46,577 nucleotides of DNA, taken from assembly GCA_910592205.1 (NCBI GenBank), contig CAJVPJ010000093.1:1-46577 (forward strand). The letters run 5' to 3'. The notes below the pieces were generated by a model. It saw nothing but the letters and a program-made list of their open reading frames with translations, was not told the DNA's origin and made no database searches. This document shows, piece after piece, positions 31,018 through 43,400 of this stretch. The DNA comes from Paraglomus occultum (lineage: Eukaryota > Glomeromycota > Glomeromycetes > Paraglomerales > Paraglomeraceae). Numbering within the stretch: the stretch's first letter is position 1; the number at the start of each line of letters is the position of its first letter. The position numbers were made by a program, and so were the translations under genes.

Positions 31018-32332
31018 TCAATCCGCACTTCTAATTTTTTCCTTAATCCGCACTTGATAATTGTTCATGATCCAATTTTTTACCATCTCCAAGTAATTCG
31101 AATTATAAAAATAAAATCGCAATTTATAACCTTCCCAATCCCACCAACCGAACAAGTTTAAATTATTAAACCATTCCAGTATATCTTCGTTTTTCAAGCT
31201 TTGAATAACGTTACCATCAGTAACCTCGAGAGTGTGGTATTTCTCAGTAATATCGGGACCTAATCCATATGCAAAGTTACAATAACAATTATCCAAAGAT
31301 CGAAAAATCGTATCTGGCTTGAGAAAACTGGAAATTCCTATGAAGATATGATATTTCGAATTAGGCAAATTCATATGGCTTCGAATATGACATTTTCATA
31401 CCTGAACTCCAAAACCATGTCTCCACAAGCCAATTGCGTTGCAGTGCTAGTTTTACTACAGGTCTATAATCCCTGTCACCAGCAATCAAAACTAAAACAC
31501 CAGGATCATGTGAAGTAACTACTTCCGTTGCTGTCATTATAAGTTGTGTGTCGACTTCCTTTTCACGGTGGCTTCTGATGTCCTGATCAAAGATATCCAC
31601 CTTGAAACCTTGATCCCTGATGCGAGCCCACAATGAATCGTTAGGAGGTGGACGAGAACCGACCAAGAATGGTGCACCACCTAGTTTACGTCCGCATTGA
31701 ACTGTGTTGAGAAGTCTACCATGGTCGATCTGGAGTTGTCTAAAGTAATAAGAATTTCTGTCAAAGTCGTAGGTACCTAACTGCTCGAGGTTTCCAACGG
31801 TGTACTTTCCCTCAATCCAGATGTTCGAATTATCAATAAATATGTGTACATGGTTAGTAAATGGCCTATCCATTATAGATGTTCTCGAAACTTCCTTAAT
31901 TAACTCTGTTATTCTTTTGGCTGGGCCAATAGATAATCCAATTCGATAGAGATCATCTTCTTTCAAGAGAAGAAAATCTTTACCAGCGATCTCATTTTTC
32001 TTGATTATTTCGATATTATCATTATTAAGATATAAATTTCCAGACTCTAAGAAACTAACAAGTTGCTCAGGAGAATACTTTTTAATTTCCTCTATTGAAG
32101 GAAAAGATCTCTCAGTACTTGTGTCTTGACTTAAATTGCTTTGTTGACGTTGCTGACATTTGAGGAGTTTGCGATTAGGTAAATTTTTTAACCAATAATC
32201 TTTCTTTCTCATTAAAGCTCTGTTCAGGCTGGTTCGATTACCATATACGAGAAAACGCATCTGGAACTTCAATCTGTTTTTAAGATAGTGGATGTGGAAA
32301 ATAATTGTCTGAGAGCAAAGTGGACTATGCAT
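31018..32332 (-). CDS. SAM-domain plus NYN nuclease-domain protein, 416 aa, 2 exons
   Basis: Exons 32332-31402 and 31337-31018 with a 64-nt GT-AG intron (phase 1). The start is uncertain: Met1 or Met25 (MRFLVYGNRTSLNRALMRKK), the latter beginning a basic, presequence-like N-terminus. Residues about 77-145 are a SAM domain (EEIKKYSPEQLVSFLESGNL; LRIGLSIGPAKRI-like end). Residues about 160-312 are a NYN (PIN-like) domain with its acidic residues: VHIFIDNSNIW, KEVDTQLIMTATE and IAGDRDYRPVV. NYN domains of the LIMKAIN/MARF1 type are metal-dependent RNases. The C-terminal ~100 residues (YGLGPDITEKYHTLEV onward) are unrecognised. All acidic positions are kept, so it may be active. Confidence 0.85.
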
Positions 32333-32582
32333 TATGAAAAATTTTGATCACATGAATTTCTCTGTCTGGCACATGATCTTGACCAATAATTGTAATTGAT
32401 GATGATGATGTAAAAGCGGATTACAATAATGAGTATTGCGAGAAACTTTTATTCACAACAAGGTGCTCACTAAAGCCCAATTTAAGCTGTTTTTATCTTT
32501 TACATAGTAATAGTAAATTAAGAGAATAAAAGCCCAGAAAGAGGCAGATTGCTTGTTATTATGAAGGGGGGGTGTATACTAT

Positions 32583-32957
32583 AATGCACAATGCAATCTT
32601 GGTTATTGCTATCAATATGGAATTGGAGTAGAGAAGAATGCTAAAAAAGCAGTTAAATTATGTGAAAAAGCTGTTATAGTTAGGCAAGAATATGCTGATG
32701 CACAAAACCATCTCAGCTACTGCCATGAACATGGTATTGGAGTAGAGAAGGATGCTAAGAAAGCAGTTGAATTATATAAAAAAAGCAGTTAAACAAGGAA
32801 ATGTCTCTGCACAAAAACATCTCAGCTACTGCCATGAACATGGTATTGGAGTAGAGAAAGCTGTTAAGAATAAGAAGGCAGTTGAATTATAAAAAAAGCA
32901 GCTGAACAAGGGGACACTAATGCACAGAGTTATCTTAAAAATTATTATAATGGATAA
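32583..32957 (+). pseudogene. Sel1-repeat protein relic, at least two frameshifts
   Basis: Three to four Sel1 units: NLGYCYQYGIGVEKNAKKAV, NHLSYCHEHGIGVEKDAKKA and a near-identical next unit, then AAEQGDTNAQSYLKNYYNG and a stop at 32955-32957. Frames shift at an A7 run (32778-32784) and again near 32890. The DNA of units two and three is almost identical, showing recent repeat duplication. Sel1 proteins are solenoid scaffolds and are greatly expanded in arbuscular mycorrhizal fungi, often joined to kinase domains. No start is visible; the upstream part is missing. Confidence 0.85.
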
Positions 32958-34334
32958 GAAAAAGTTGGTTCACACAGTATTCAAAAGTCACTTTTATATT
33001 GTAGTTATTGTATGAACTGACATTTTCATGTAGATGATTTTTTGAATCTTGCCATTAAAATATGTTATCATAAATAATTGATGGGAGACCAGAAAAAAAG
33101 AACCAATTGTTGGTGTGATTATGATATAATAATTATGTAAAAATAGTATTGTATTAGTAGTAGTAGATGGAAAGTGTTGTTTAAAGTATGTAATAGTAAG
33201 CTCAAGTTATTATAAATAAAGAATTTGTTCAGAAAAAAAATTATTTTACAGTAACATGCAAAGGTATGCCATTGCTTCTAATTATAATACAAGACAGAGA
33301 TAATGAAATGCTTTCTGCATGCCAATATAGTGACAATAATTTTCTATTACAAATATTAATATCCAGTGTTTTGTTTATCTTTTTTTTATTATTACTTTTT
33401 TTAAATCTATAAACCACAATTATTGTCAATTTACCCAAAAGTGCATGTTAATGTGACCATGGTTTTAGTTCAATGATGTACAATTGTTGGCTTTGAATAC
33501 TGACAAATTAATTGTTGTGTCATTAACGTTTGCTTCTACAAGTCCATTTATTACTATTTAGTATTAGCATGTTTGTTTTCAAAATTGCATTTTACCTTTA
33601 TGAACAGCTCCTTGAGATTGTGGAATGTCAAATCTTCCCTGATAATTTCATAGTAATCGGAAGTAGCACAGAGCTTCGCATAACAGATGATGTAAATTCT
33701 GCTTCTAATATTAATGAACCACAAATACAAAAAAAAATACTGTCTTGGCTACTTTACTAGAACTTTTATTTTAGTGGAAAACTTTGGCACAACAATTGCG
33801 TGACATTTGTAATTACATAATAGACAGTGATTAGCTTATATTACATAATTTTCGTTTAATGCCATGTTGATTACACATTGCCGGCTTGATTTTTGCAAAA
33901 GTACACTCATAAAATTTTTATTGGATTAGTTGTAGAATTTTAAAAAGCACTCGGTTATTAATAAATTGCTCGCATAATCTACACAGTGTTAGTGTCTAGT
34001 CTTTTACCTAATGTCTGTAGATTTTCGCAATTGCGGTGTATTGCTTCGTCATACATGTCTTGGGCTTGAGTCTTTTCGTCTCGTAATGTTGATCAGACAT
34101 CCCATTCCCAAACTGAATAATCAGTTGAAATCGAAACAGATTTGAATGTATTATATAGATCTTACTTTTACGTTCTAAACCTCCTAATAAAGTTTTATGT
34201 GGCCTATTCGATAAACCGATTATTCGACCGTTCGACAATTTAGTTATTGGTGTGAATTACTCTGTTTAAAGATAAAACATTAAGAACAATGTAATTGTCA
34301 CGAGACTGTATGTTGATGCTATCAACGATTGCTT
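32958..34334. other. no supported gene
   Basis: A plus-strand frame at 33530-33760 contains a somewhat protein-like part (FIVIGSSTELRITDD) but lacks a domain. A minus-strand stretch near 34010-34090 reads DEKTQAQDMYDEAIHRN in a different frame from its surroundings. Neither is enough for a gene call. Confidence 0.35.
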
Positions 34335-34490
34335 ACCTCGGCAATAAATAATTTGGGCGTTTTCGTCAAGACTCTTAAAAAATTTGAGAACGACAGTTTT
34401 CGGTATATCTTTTCCTGAATTACCTTTACGTCTGGCAGTACGGTGCTGTCTGCATAACCACTAGTGGCAATCTCTCTAATCTTATCAAAT
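34335..34490 (-). pseudogene. possible protein-kinase N-lobe relic
   Basis: On the minus strand FDKIREIATSGYA resembles the glycine-loop start of TKL-like kinases (F-x-x-I-x-E-I-A-x-G-G-F-A). After one frame change comes GKDIPKTVVLKFFKSLDENA, resembling the VAIK/VVLK strand with the ATP-binding Lys. The glycine loop is degenerate and nothing downstream continues the kinase. Similar kinases are very numerous in arbuscular mycorrhizal fungi. The similarity is short. Confidence 0.4.
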
Positions 34491-37240
34491 CAGAGTACCG
34501 AAAACGCTTTACACATACACGTCTTCATCACCAATTATTGTATAGATTGCCATAAAGAAGTGGTTCGCTGATTGTTTGTACGCAAGTTTGTAAAAGTAAG
34601 TTTTACATGCATTTTTTTAGAAAATTTTCAACCAGAGAAATATATTTTCTCGATCTTGTTCTGCGGGATGCTGCGAATAAAACACTGTGCCCGAGTTATC
34701 AGTGCGATAAATCGCGCTTTCTGTATGTTTGACACTTTTCTCTGGCATGTTAATTTGTTGTAAACGTAGGTTTTACAACTTTTCATTAGACTCGGACGTT
34801 TGATAAGAGAACGTTTTGTCTGGTAAAGTAAGAATAACGTGATGAATACTGGTTCAATTTTCACGTTCCTACCATCATGTAATCAATACAGTTGTTGTAA
34901 TAGCAGTGGTTATCGTCATCGCCGTTGCCGCCGTTGTACTGTCTGGCGTTGTTATTGTTGTATCGTTATTGTTGCTATTGTTGTCTGGTTACAATATACG
35001 TAATTTCACGAGTCTGTCAAGAACATTCTCCAAACAATTAATTTATCGACATGTCACACAAGCCATTATTAGATAATACGTATTTTTCTCGTGTGACTTT
35101 TTAATTGACGGAACATGATTTGTAAACCAAAAAAAGTAAACATTAAAAATACCGATTAATTACTCCAACTCTTATTACGATTGTAAGTTATTATGCAATA
35201 TACTTTTACACTATGCATCATTGATCGTTACTGCGTAGTACCGGCAATTCGATCAGAGACTACAAACAATCACCATTCCAGTTGGACAGTTCTCACGATA
35301 CACAGACTCTTATGCATATGTCTTCACTCCCGTCCACTTAATATTAACAACTCGCCATCGCCGTCGTCGTCATCGTCGTCGTCGCACATTCGCATCTGCA
35401 TCAAGTTTTTGGTTATTGGCTTGTTTATCTATTATGCGTTCCGCAAGCTCACAACAACAATGCTGAAAGTCATATTGTGCGTATCGGCAAGAGCCAGTAT
35501 CATATAGATGGTAATAATTATTATCACAATATCTGTTACTATTGTCGCAAATCAGCGTGTTTATGATCACCCCGAAATAGTAAAATTGATTTTTGAGAGA
35601 ACAAAGAAACGTTTCGATGTGCAATCGTCAAAGTCCGAACTGTAACGTTGCTCTTCACAACACATGATGCCAAGCTATAAAAACATTGACGCACGCCATG
35701 AGATCCGAGTCCCCATCAGACATTCGAACCGTGTAACATGTTATAATTATTTTGGACCGTCGAAATTGGACAAGTCATATGTAATTGAACCGATTAACTC
35801 GCCCCAACGCCTCTCGAGACTTATGCAGGGGTTTGGGGGGAAGAACGTCAATGAAGTTTTAGAAGAACCAACTGTGAGTAAAAAGTGCAGTAAAAATGAA
35901 ATACAAACATTTATCAAAACAAACGAATAACTCAAACAGGAAGGAAAATGAAAAAAAAGTCAAAGCAGAACAGTGAACATGGAGATTTTGAATCGACAAT
36001 TTATCTCTATATTAATTAACTGTGCGAGAACGAGATTATAGAGATAAGCCTCAAGATTGCTGAATATATACATATTAAATTTGTCTTTGTCCAAAAAACC
36101 TGTTTCTATATACCACCGCCTTCGACAATGGGCTGCCAACTTTGGGTCAATTAATTAATTTATCGAGTCCATTATGTTATTACTCTATATCAACGGGTTT
36201 TGTTTGTTTACCGGTATACAATGTTGAGAATGTTTATATGTGACGTTCTTTGATGGGTTCTAACATACCAATCTGTATGTTCATTGTTTATTAACACTTT
36301 GCTATGCGTGCTAACTCTGTTAATTGACATTTCTATCCTAATTGGAATTGTGCTGTCCGGGAACGGAACTAACACCAATACTTTAGGATCGCACAAAAGA
36401 TAGCATGTATAGATAATTGATCACAATACTTACTATTAAAGTTTATGCCCCCTTCATTCAACACACAGGGAAGGGGGGGATGGGTGCGTGTGTGGGATAC
36501 TCTTTTTGAATTTACTCGTTTTAAAACACTATTCCCAAACACTGCCAATTGAGTTTAATGTAGATACGAGCTTATTGGCTAGTTAGGTATCATTCTAATT
36601 TGTATGTTTATCACTAGATTGATAGTGTAACACAGAAGGGGGGGAAAAAACTTTAATTCCAACAATTAACTTTATGTGTAACGAGATTCAACAATGTGAA
36701 AGAAATGCCCGGGGAACAGCCCCCATGAATACCCGATGGGAACGTACCCAACGGTTGCTTCGATTGTATACGTAGAACAGACGCATCTCCTTCTCTCCTC
36801 TCCCCCCCCTTACAAGAACCAAATGTCGGTAATTAAAACGTGAACACTTTCTAAACCATTTATCTAATATTTCGATCTTCTTTGTTTATTCAATAATAAT
36901 CGTATAATACACCAATAAAAAAAATTGGTCCAATTCGAGATTTTGTGCTATTACTATATACCAGATTAAAGCGTATATCCATATCTATAACAAGGAATAT
37001 ATATCTTATCAAACCATATGTACACGTTTGGCATCTATTTGATGATAATCGACTTCAATGTACAATTATTATTTTCATCTCTGATAACTAATACCAAATT
37101 ACTAAATAAAAAAAAAAATATAGAAAAGCGAGGCAGGAGAAAGAGATACATGTCTGTTGCATTGCATTGCATGTCTGTACATGCGTGTGTGTATAAGAGT
37201 GTGTATGTATGAACGATGTGTTGTGAACGACCCGTTTTGT
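34491..37240. other. 2.7 kb without a convincing gene
   Basis: Contains GTT/GTC-rich triplet runs around 34915-34985 and CGTCGT repeats at about 35356-35392, which give spurious open frames on both strands. C-rich and G-rich tracts occur near 36470-36485 and 36800. One short plus-strand frame (35664-35930) is listed separately. Confidence 0.4.
35664..35933 (+). CDS. possible small protein, 89 codons including stop
   Basis: ATG at 35664 (MPSYKNIDARHEIRVPIRHS after the first Met). Composition is ordinary, with a Cys-Lys-rich tail (KKCSKNEIQTF). A GTGAGT donor-like site near 35873 could end an exon after EVLEEPT. No homologue recognised. It may be chance. Confidence 0.2.
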
Positions 37241-38734
37241 TCATTCTGTCGGTACTGTTGTAGTCTTCCTCTTTCCGTATATTCTGTACATTTTTGTTTC
37301 AGACCGGTATTCGTTCATTTCCTGCGTTACGGCATGATTAATCGCCTTTACGTACTCTTCATCGCTGAGTCTGAGCGTCGGCTGTATGATGGGTTTGAAG
37401 GTACTGGCAGACATTCGAAGACCATCACTAACCTAATAAGTATAAAAAGTGAACGAGTTGAGCAGTTGAGCAGTTGAGCGGGTAACCTCACATGACTGCA
37501 TTCTACATGTGCCTTATTTCTTACAAACGCGGAATGTCATGCACACTTACCAACTCGCCCCATCTGCCACCCCAGCTGCCGAAAGGAGTAACTTTCTCGT
37601 TCACAGTAATGTCGACGATCATGTTCGTATCACTCAACAGTTCCTCGATCTTCTCGCGCATGTAAGGATTAACCCCATTGGCTTGTATACACGTTCTCAC
37701 TATTGTTAAGCGGGAAATGAAAAAGTGAGCGAATGCATAATCAATATATATTTATATGGATAGCTCAATTCCCACCATGAAATAGACAAACTCTCAGGTA
37801 GTATGAACCATTTCCGATTTCCGGACGGGCAAACAACCAAACCCTCCACCACACCCCCCTCTTAACTTTTCCACCAGTCATCATTTACCTGCTTCTACAA
37901 GAGTCTGAGTTACGGGTCCTTGCTTGTCGATTTCAAAATCACATTCCATTATCTCGCAGTATCCGCCCGGCTTTGTAACTCGGACAATTTCATCAATCAG
38001 CGGCACCCATTCCTCTTCTTTCAGAGCCAGAGCGAGAAACCGTTGATGGACAAAATCAAATGTATTGTCCTCGAACGGTAGCCCGTCGTGGACGTCTGCC
38101 TGATAGAATCGCGCGTTGTGAGGTTTGATTGCAGATGGAAATATCGGAGAGTTGTCTAGTCCTATAAAAGTAGAGTGCGGATAATCTGCTGCCATCTCGA
38201 GTATCCATGTTCCGGGTCCACAACTAAATAAAACGAGTATTTTTTCCGAGTTATTATAGGTTACGTGCGTGCGTGTAATGCGTTAGTGTTGTGTTGTGTT
38301 GTGTTGTGTTGTGTTGTGTTGTGTTGCGTGTTATATAGTTGATAGAAACAAGATCTTTATCATTCGATCATTTCAACATACCCTATATCCAGTACCTTTG
38401 CCTTCCCCGCTTTGAGAATGTTATGTATCGGGGCTGAAAAGTTGCCTTCCCAGCCGTATCTCACCATATAATGCATCAGTTGAAGCCGATTTATTTCGTC
38501 CTCGTTGTTGTGTATCGGATAAACCGAACTCGATCTATCGCCATTACTCGCGACGCTTTGAGCGATCGATGTCCTGGTGGTAGAGGTAGTTGGAGTCGCA
38601 ACTGTGGTGGGTCGTCCGAACGTACTCGTACCATAGCTACTGTGAACCGATGACATGTTTGATAATTGATTGTCGACCGACTGTTGAAGAATATCAGTCT
38701 CGCCATCATTGCATCTGTACATACAATTCCCCAT
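37241..38734 (-). CDS. class I SAM-dependent methyltransferase, 342 aa, 4 exons
   Basis: Exons 38734-38382, 38223-37889, 37699-37551 and 37432-37241, GT-AG introns, all in phase (1029 nt). The N-terminus MGNCMYR has Gly2 and Cys4, compatible with N-myristoylation plus palmitoylation, then a Ser/Thr-rich region. The Rossmann core starts at about residue 85: motif I VLDIGCGPGTW (114-124), acidic loop FIGLDNSPIFP, then ADVHDGLPFEDNTFDFVHQR and VRVTKPGGYCEIMECDFE. These bind S-adenosylmethionine; the layout matches fungal LaeA/TAM-like methyltransferases. Substrate is unknown: it could be a small molecule or protein. The last exon ends in a basic tail. Intron 1 contains a (GTGTT)8 microsatellite. 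Confidence 0.93.
38286..38325. repeat. (GTGTT)8 microsatellite
   Basis: Eight perfect units in the first intron of the methyltransferase gene, 58 bases after the exon 1 donor reading in transcript direction (as AACAC repeats). Confidence 0.95.
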
Positions 38735-40259
38735 GGTTATGTAGTCTTTTTTTTTTTTTTTACACGGTCTGTTTCGATGATGAAGAAGAAGAAGAAGATG
38801 AAGATGATGGTGATGATGAAGAAAAAGAATAAGGCACGTAAAAAGTTGGTAAATCCGTGTGTTTCAGTTGTTTCGGGTGGTGGGGATCGATCAATCAAAG
38901 CGCAACCGAATACTTTTTATTGGCGTGCGTTCCGTGTTACAAGCAATCCATTTCGGTATACATATGATTTTTTATATTTGATTACTTTATGACACAAAAG
39001 TAGCAAGTAGAGTAAAATCCATGCGTTATAACAGACATGTATACATACATAATATAAATATAAATATAAACATAAATGTAATTATAAATTTAATATAAGT
39101 TTACTATATATAAGTATAACTATTACGGTTACATTTCATTTTCTTAATGAACGTTGTGCTGTACTAGTACATACACAACCACTGACTTTGTGTTGCTATA
39201 TTTATCATACTTCTGGTTTTTCTGTTACGCACTAATTGACTGATAGTGTAACAAGGGTTTATAATTTATCCCTCGATATTCGACAACAATACACAAAGCA
39301 CACATGGCCGCAAAGTGATTTGGAATAGCGCATCCCCAAAACAAAATCAGACTAACGGTTAACGGATTGATGAATGGTGGGATGATGAGACATGATGGGT
39401 GACCGGAGGGAATACCGACAACAACCCATTCGTCCAACCATTCAAAAAGGCTAAACCTTGTGAACAGATATCGCAGATATCGATACACGCACGCTTGTTT
39501 TTACAAAAATCAAATTTATACTGATAAGGATTCAGATTGAACAGTGTCAAATTAGAAATTGATTCGATAAAATAAATATTTTTTTATGTTGTGAAATCAG
39601 TTACAAAAAAAACGCAACAACACCAAATTCGACATTTTCTTTTTTTTTTCATCCGATTTCTTTTTTTTTTTTCTTCTTCTTCGGGGAATGCAATTCCAAT
39701 GGATATTGTGTAAACACGATTCAAATTTCCACAAATAGTTATATTATTGTTACGTCAGTATCACCTTTTAATATTTTCTGATGTCACATTACTCATATTG
39801 ACGTCGTCGTAATTGTTTTACATTCCGGATTTTAGAGTACACAGTACAACAATCGAGCTGCAAGAATGTGCTAATAAAAGCTCACTCGCAAACATGTGAT
39901 TGCGCAGGAGAAAATCTCTTTTTGCTTCGCACATGTCAAATATCCCTTTCGAAAAAGACGATTTTTACTTGTCATATCAAAAAAGAAAAAAGTAAACCCT
40001 TTTTTTTTTTGTCTGTTTGGTCGGGAAGAACAAAATGACACAGCGTTGATGGTATACAAGCAAAGGACTTTTAAATTTTTTCGTTCAACATGACTTTTTT
40101 TTCTTTACTCGGTTGCTCATTTTAGACATGACCACATTTTTAATTTCCTCTCCTCGCCCAAACAACATGGTACTTCTTTGATAATCTCAAGTCGGACTAT
40201 CGTAAATATTTATGATGAACAAACAAACAGCAATCTGACACGCTAGTTTAAGTATTTTT
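38735..40259. other. upstream of methyltransferase; no gene
   Basis: Contains a T16 run then a purine-rich GATGAAGAAG tract (38780-38830), an ATAAATATAA run near 39050-39110, and T-rich tracts around 39640-39680 and 40000. The purine tract creates Asp/Glu-rich frames that I regard as spurious. Confidence 0.45.
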
Positions 40260-40282
40260 AAGGGCGGCTGGCGAGATGACAA

Positions 40283-40490
40283 GGTAACATGACATAACAT
40301 AATGTAACAATAACATGACATGACATAACATAATGTAACAATAACATGACATAAAATAAAACAACATAAAATAAAACAACATGAAATAAAACAACATGAA
40401 ATAAAACAACATAACATAACATATCATACATATTATCACATAACATAACATAACATACATAACATCACATGCATTACATACATAACATGA
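40283..40490. repeat. degenerate (AACAT)n / (AAAACAACATAAAAT) satellite
   Basis: About 200 bp built from ACATAACATA, ACATAATGTAACAATA and AACATAAAATAAA-type units with some higher-order duplication (two copies of the 37-bp block with AATGTAACAATAACATGACAT). It yields Cys/Phe-rich frames on the minus strand that are artefacts of the repeat. Confidence 0.9.
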
Positions 40491-40493
40491 CAT

Positions 40494-43400
40494 GCTATTG
40501 ATAATAATCCCATCCGCTTAAACTAATCCATGAAAATTGCCGTATCCGTTGCACGCCCATGATAAGAACACTTTTTTCCAAATAACCCGTTTTTATCTCG
40601 TGCAATAATGTTTTTCTCGTATTATTGTGCTACATGGGCCTAAATTGCTCGATCAAACTCTAATTCTAAAAGTACATTCTTTATGCAAGTTGGTTGAGTA
40701 GCCGGATCGAAAAAGATACTAAAACTCTAATTATGGCCAATAATATCAAGTTATCTTTTAGAGACTTTTGCGTCTAATCCCAATTGGGTTAGTTCAATTG
40801 CGTTCTTTGAATTTCACGCAGAAACCATCACCACCCAACACAGTTCCAACACACTCCCACAAACACACCACTCACCACTCACCACACAACACACACCGCG
40901 CACCACGCACCATACGCACCATACGCATCGCACGCATCACACGCATCACACACACCATACACACCACACACACACACACACACACCACACACGCATTACA
41001 CCATCTATCACATTACCCACCATCACATTGCCGCATCATCGTAACCTCCGCCATTATCCTGTATAGGTTTGAGTTAGACTACGCTTACCGCATGCCAGAT
41101 TGTCTGACTACTCGTACAATGTTTGGGACGTCTTTACTCTTGAAATACATTCACGTGTTCTTTTACTATTTGATCCTCATTCACATTCTTTGTTTCTACT
41201 ACTAATTCTTAATTGCCAAGTTACTTTTTTTCTTAACGTCTCACCAGTCTTATCAGATTTTTATCAATTGGGGCACGCCTCCCTTCTCAACAGTGCTTTG
41301 AATTTTTCATACATTCCCGACATGTTTATCAGATGTCGACCCTTCAACGGGGAAATGTTGCTTTGCGTATGTGTGAAAACTCGTTTCCCTTTCCCCCCTT
41401 TTTACCCCCCGCTTTTTCCCTTTCCCCTTGCCCCCTTCCCGCTCAGCCCACCCGCAGACAAGATGTGTTCAATTGACGTCAATATGTGTTACTTTGGCTA
41501 GAATTCCAAGTTTCGGTGGATGGTTCTTTTAGAAATTGTACAATAACACCAATGGTATGTTAACGTTTTACATGCTTATTCGTTCGAGTGCACGAGTTTG
41601 AGACAACATCGATAGTAGAAGACTTGTGAAAAAGAGAAGCATCGGGCTTAATCGATAGTTTTAATAAAGTTTTGGTTTTGCCTCACCTATCATAAACATA
41701 CGCTTGGTGAGTTGTGCGAGGGAATTATTCTCGAAAAGCGGGAAAGTCATCAGTTGACGTCTAAAAATAAAAGTTTTGCAAGTTATTATTTGGCTTTTCA
41801 AGCGTCCTTTTTTTTTTTATTTAAACCACTCTGAAAATCCAAAGTTTATATTCAACACCAAAATTGGGATATTTATGGAAAGCACAGTAATTAATAGTAA
41901 TCACTTGATTTACAAAGTATATTAATATCAATTTTTCAAGGTTAAAAGTTTTTGCTTTTTGCGCCAATTTTGATATTGCAGCAGTAGTTGCATTGGTAGT
42001 AGTAACATCTCATATGCGTGTGTGCAAACGCATGCAAGACTGAACAATATCTAATAAGACGCAATTAATTATTTGAGAATAAGAATTTGCCTTTTCGGTA
42101 GTACAGTCGCCCAAAGTTAAAATATAAAAGAACAAACCTTTGCAAAGCGTATTGTATCTTAAACCGCTTACGTTATTTTTATTCTTCTTTTTATTGTTAA
42201 AACCACACTACTTTACATGCATAAACGTAATAATAATTGGCTCATTGTAAAATTTTTAACATTTCGAAACTTTGATTGGTTTTCTATCAAACTTTTTAGC
42301 GTTCCAAAGAAGGAATAATTCAAACTTTTGTCTTTATATCGACATAAAACAGGTGTTTGAAAAACTAATGTTTATTCTCATGAATTGGTGATTATATTGA
42401 TACGGTATGTTTATTTTCCAATGGTCAATATGTAAATCTGCTCATTGTGTCTGTCTCAATATGTTTAGTATGTCACCACGTTTAATGTTTATCCATCTCG
42501 GAAGATTAACGTTGCGTTTGTTCACAAATGGAGAAAAAGTAAACCCGTTTAATAGTCAACTTAATCGTAGAGTTTATTTCGTTGGTCTTTTCTCATTGGA
42601 AGTTATTAATAATAACCTTGTTGAATACTGCATATTTAAACAACAATCAAATTCTTTAGAGAAAACATTTCGACTAATCGAAACTGGTATAATAAGGTAC
42701 AGTGTGATTATTATTGCTATTGTCTTTATCTCCAACTGTTTCGCACATACTATTACGATAACGCTATTATTCAACTACAAATCCAACAGCACAATATCGG
42801 TTCACTGTCAACAGCGTTTATACGTCAATCTTGACTCGGACAGCTCTTTTACAAAGAGCCATATGTTATTAAATTCTTGACTGCCAAAAAAGAAAAATAT
42901 TCTAGATTTAATTTTGTGGAAAACACTGATGTCTGGTGGATATCTAACCGTACCGTGGTATCGATTTGGTTAATAAAACAAACTGGCAATGGTTTTGTTT
43001 CTTCTCGGTTTATAATAACAAGTTGTATTACAAAGAAAATGGTTGTTCTCATTAATATTAACAGGGACAGTAAAACAAAATCTCGCAATTTTACACGCAA
43101 TTCTTTTTTTTTAATCAGTTCAAGACGAGGTTACGTGGACAATGAGGGCTTCGGATAGTTTAAATGTGAGTCAAAATTTATTATCTCGTTTTTATACAGT
43201 ACTACATAAAGAACACGCATAACCGATGTTTTATAAAAGTCGCAAGTTTTTACAACTTGAGAATACACCGAGTTTTGGTCATTAAGCCAATCCCGTTTGC
43301 ATAAATGTTAACGATGAGGTAAACAATAATACTCTTATTAAAGACAAAAAATTTGTTATGGTTTTTAATTAGCTTGTTTACGTCGTCATTATATAAGCAG

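Noticed and set aside
38750-38832. Asp/Glu/Lys-rich plus-strand frame after a T-run
   Set aside because: Purine-tract low-complexity sequence upstream of the methyltransferase start, opposite strand, no further coding.
40283-40490. Possible CRISPR-like array
   Set aside because: Units are short, directly abutting and degenerate with no unique spacers; a eukaryotic satellite.
40187-40493. Cys/Phe/Met-rich minus-strand frames resembling repetitive membrane peptides
   Set aside because: Generated entirely by the pentanucleotide satellite.
40768-41205. His/Thr-rich plus-strand frame
   Set aside because: Generated by the CA/CAC microsatellite tract.
42407-42880. 157-codon plus-strand frame
   Set aside because: No domain, Ile/Asn/Ser-rich, overlapped by an opposite-strand frame of similar type, no splice or start context. 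Treated as chance in AT-rich DNA.
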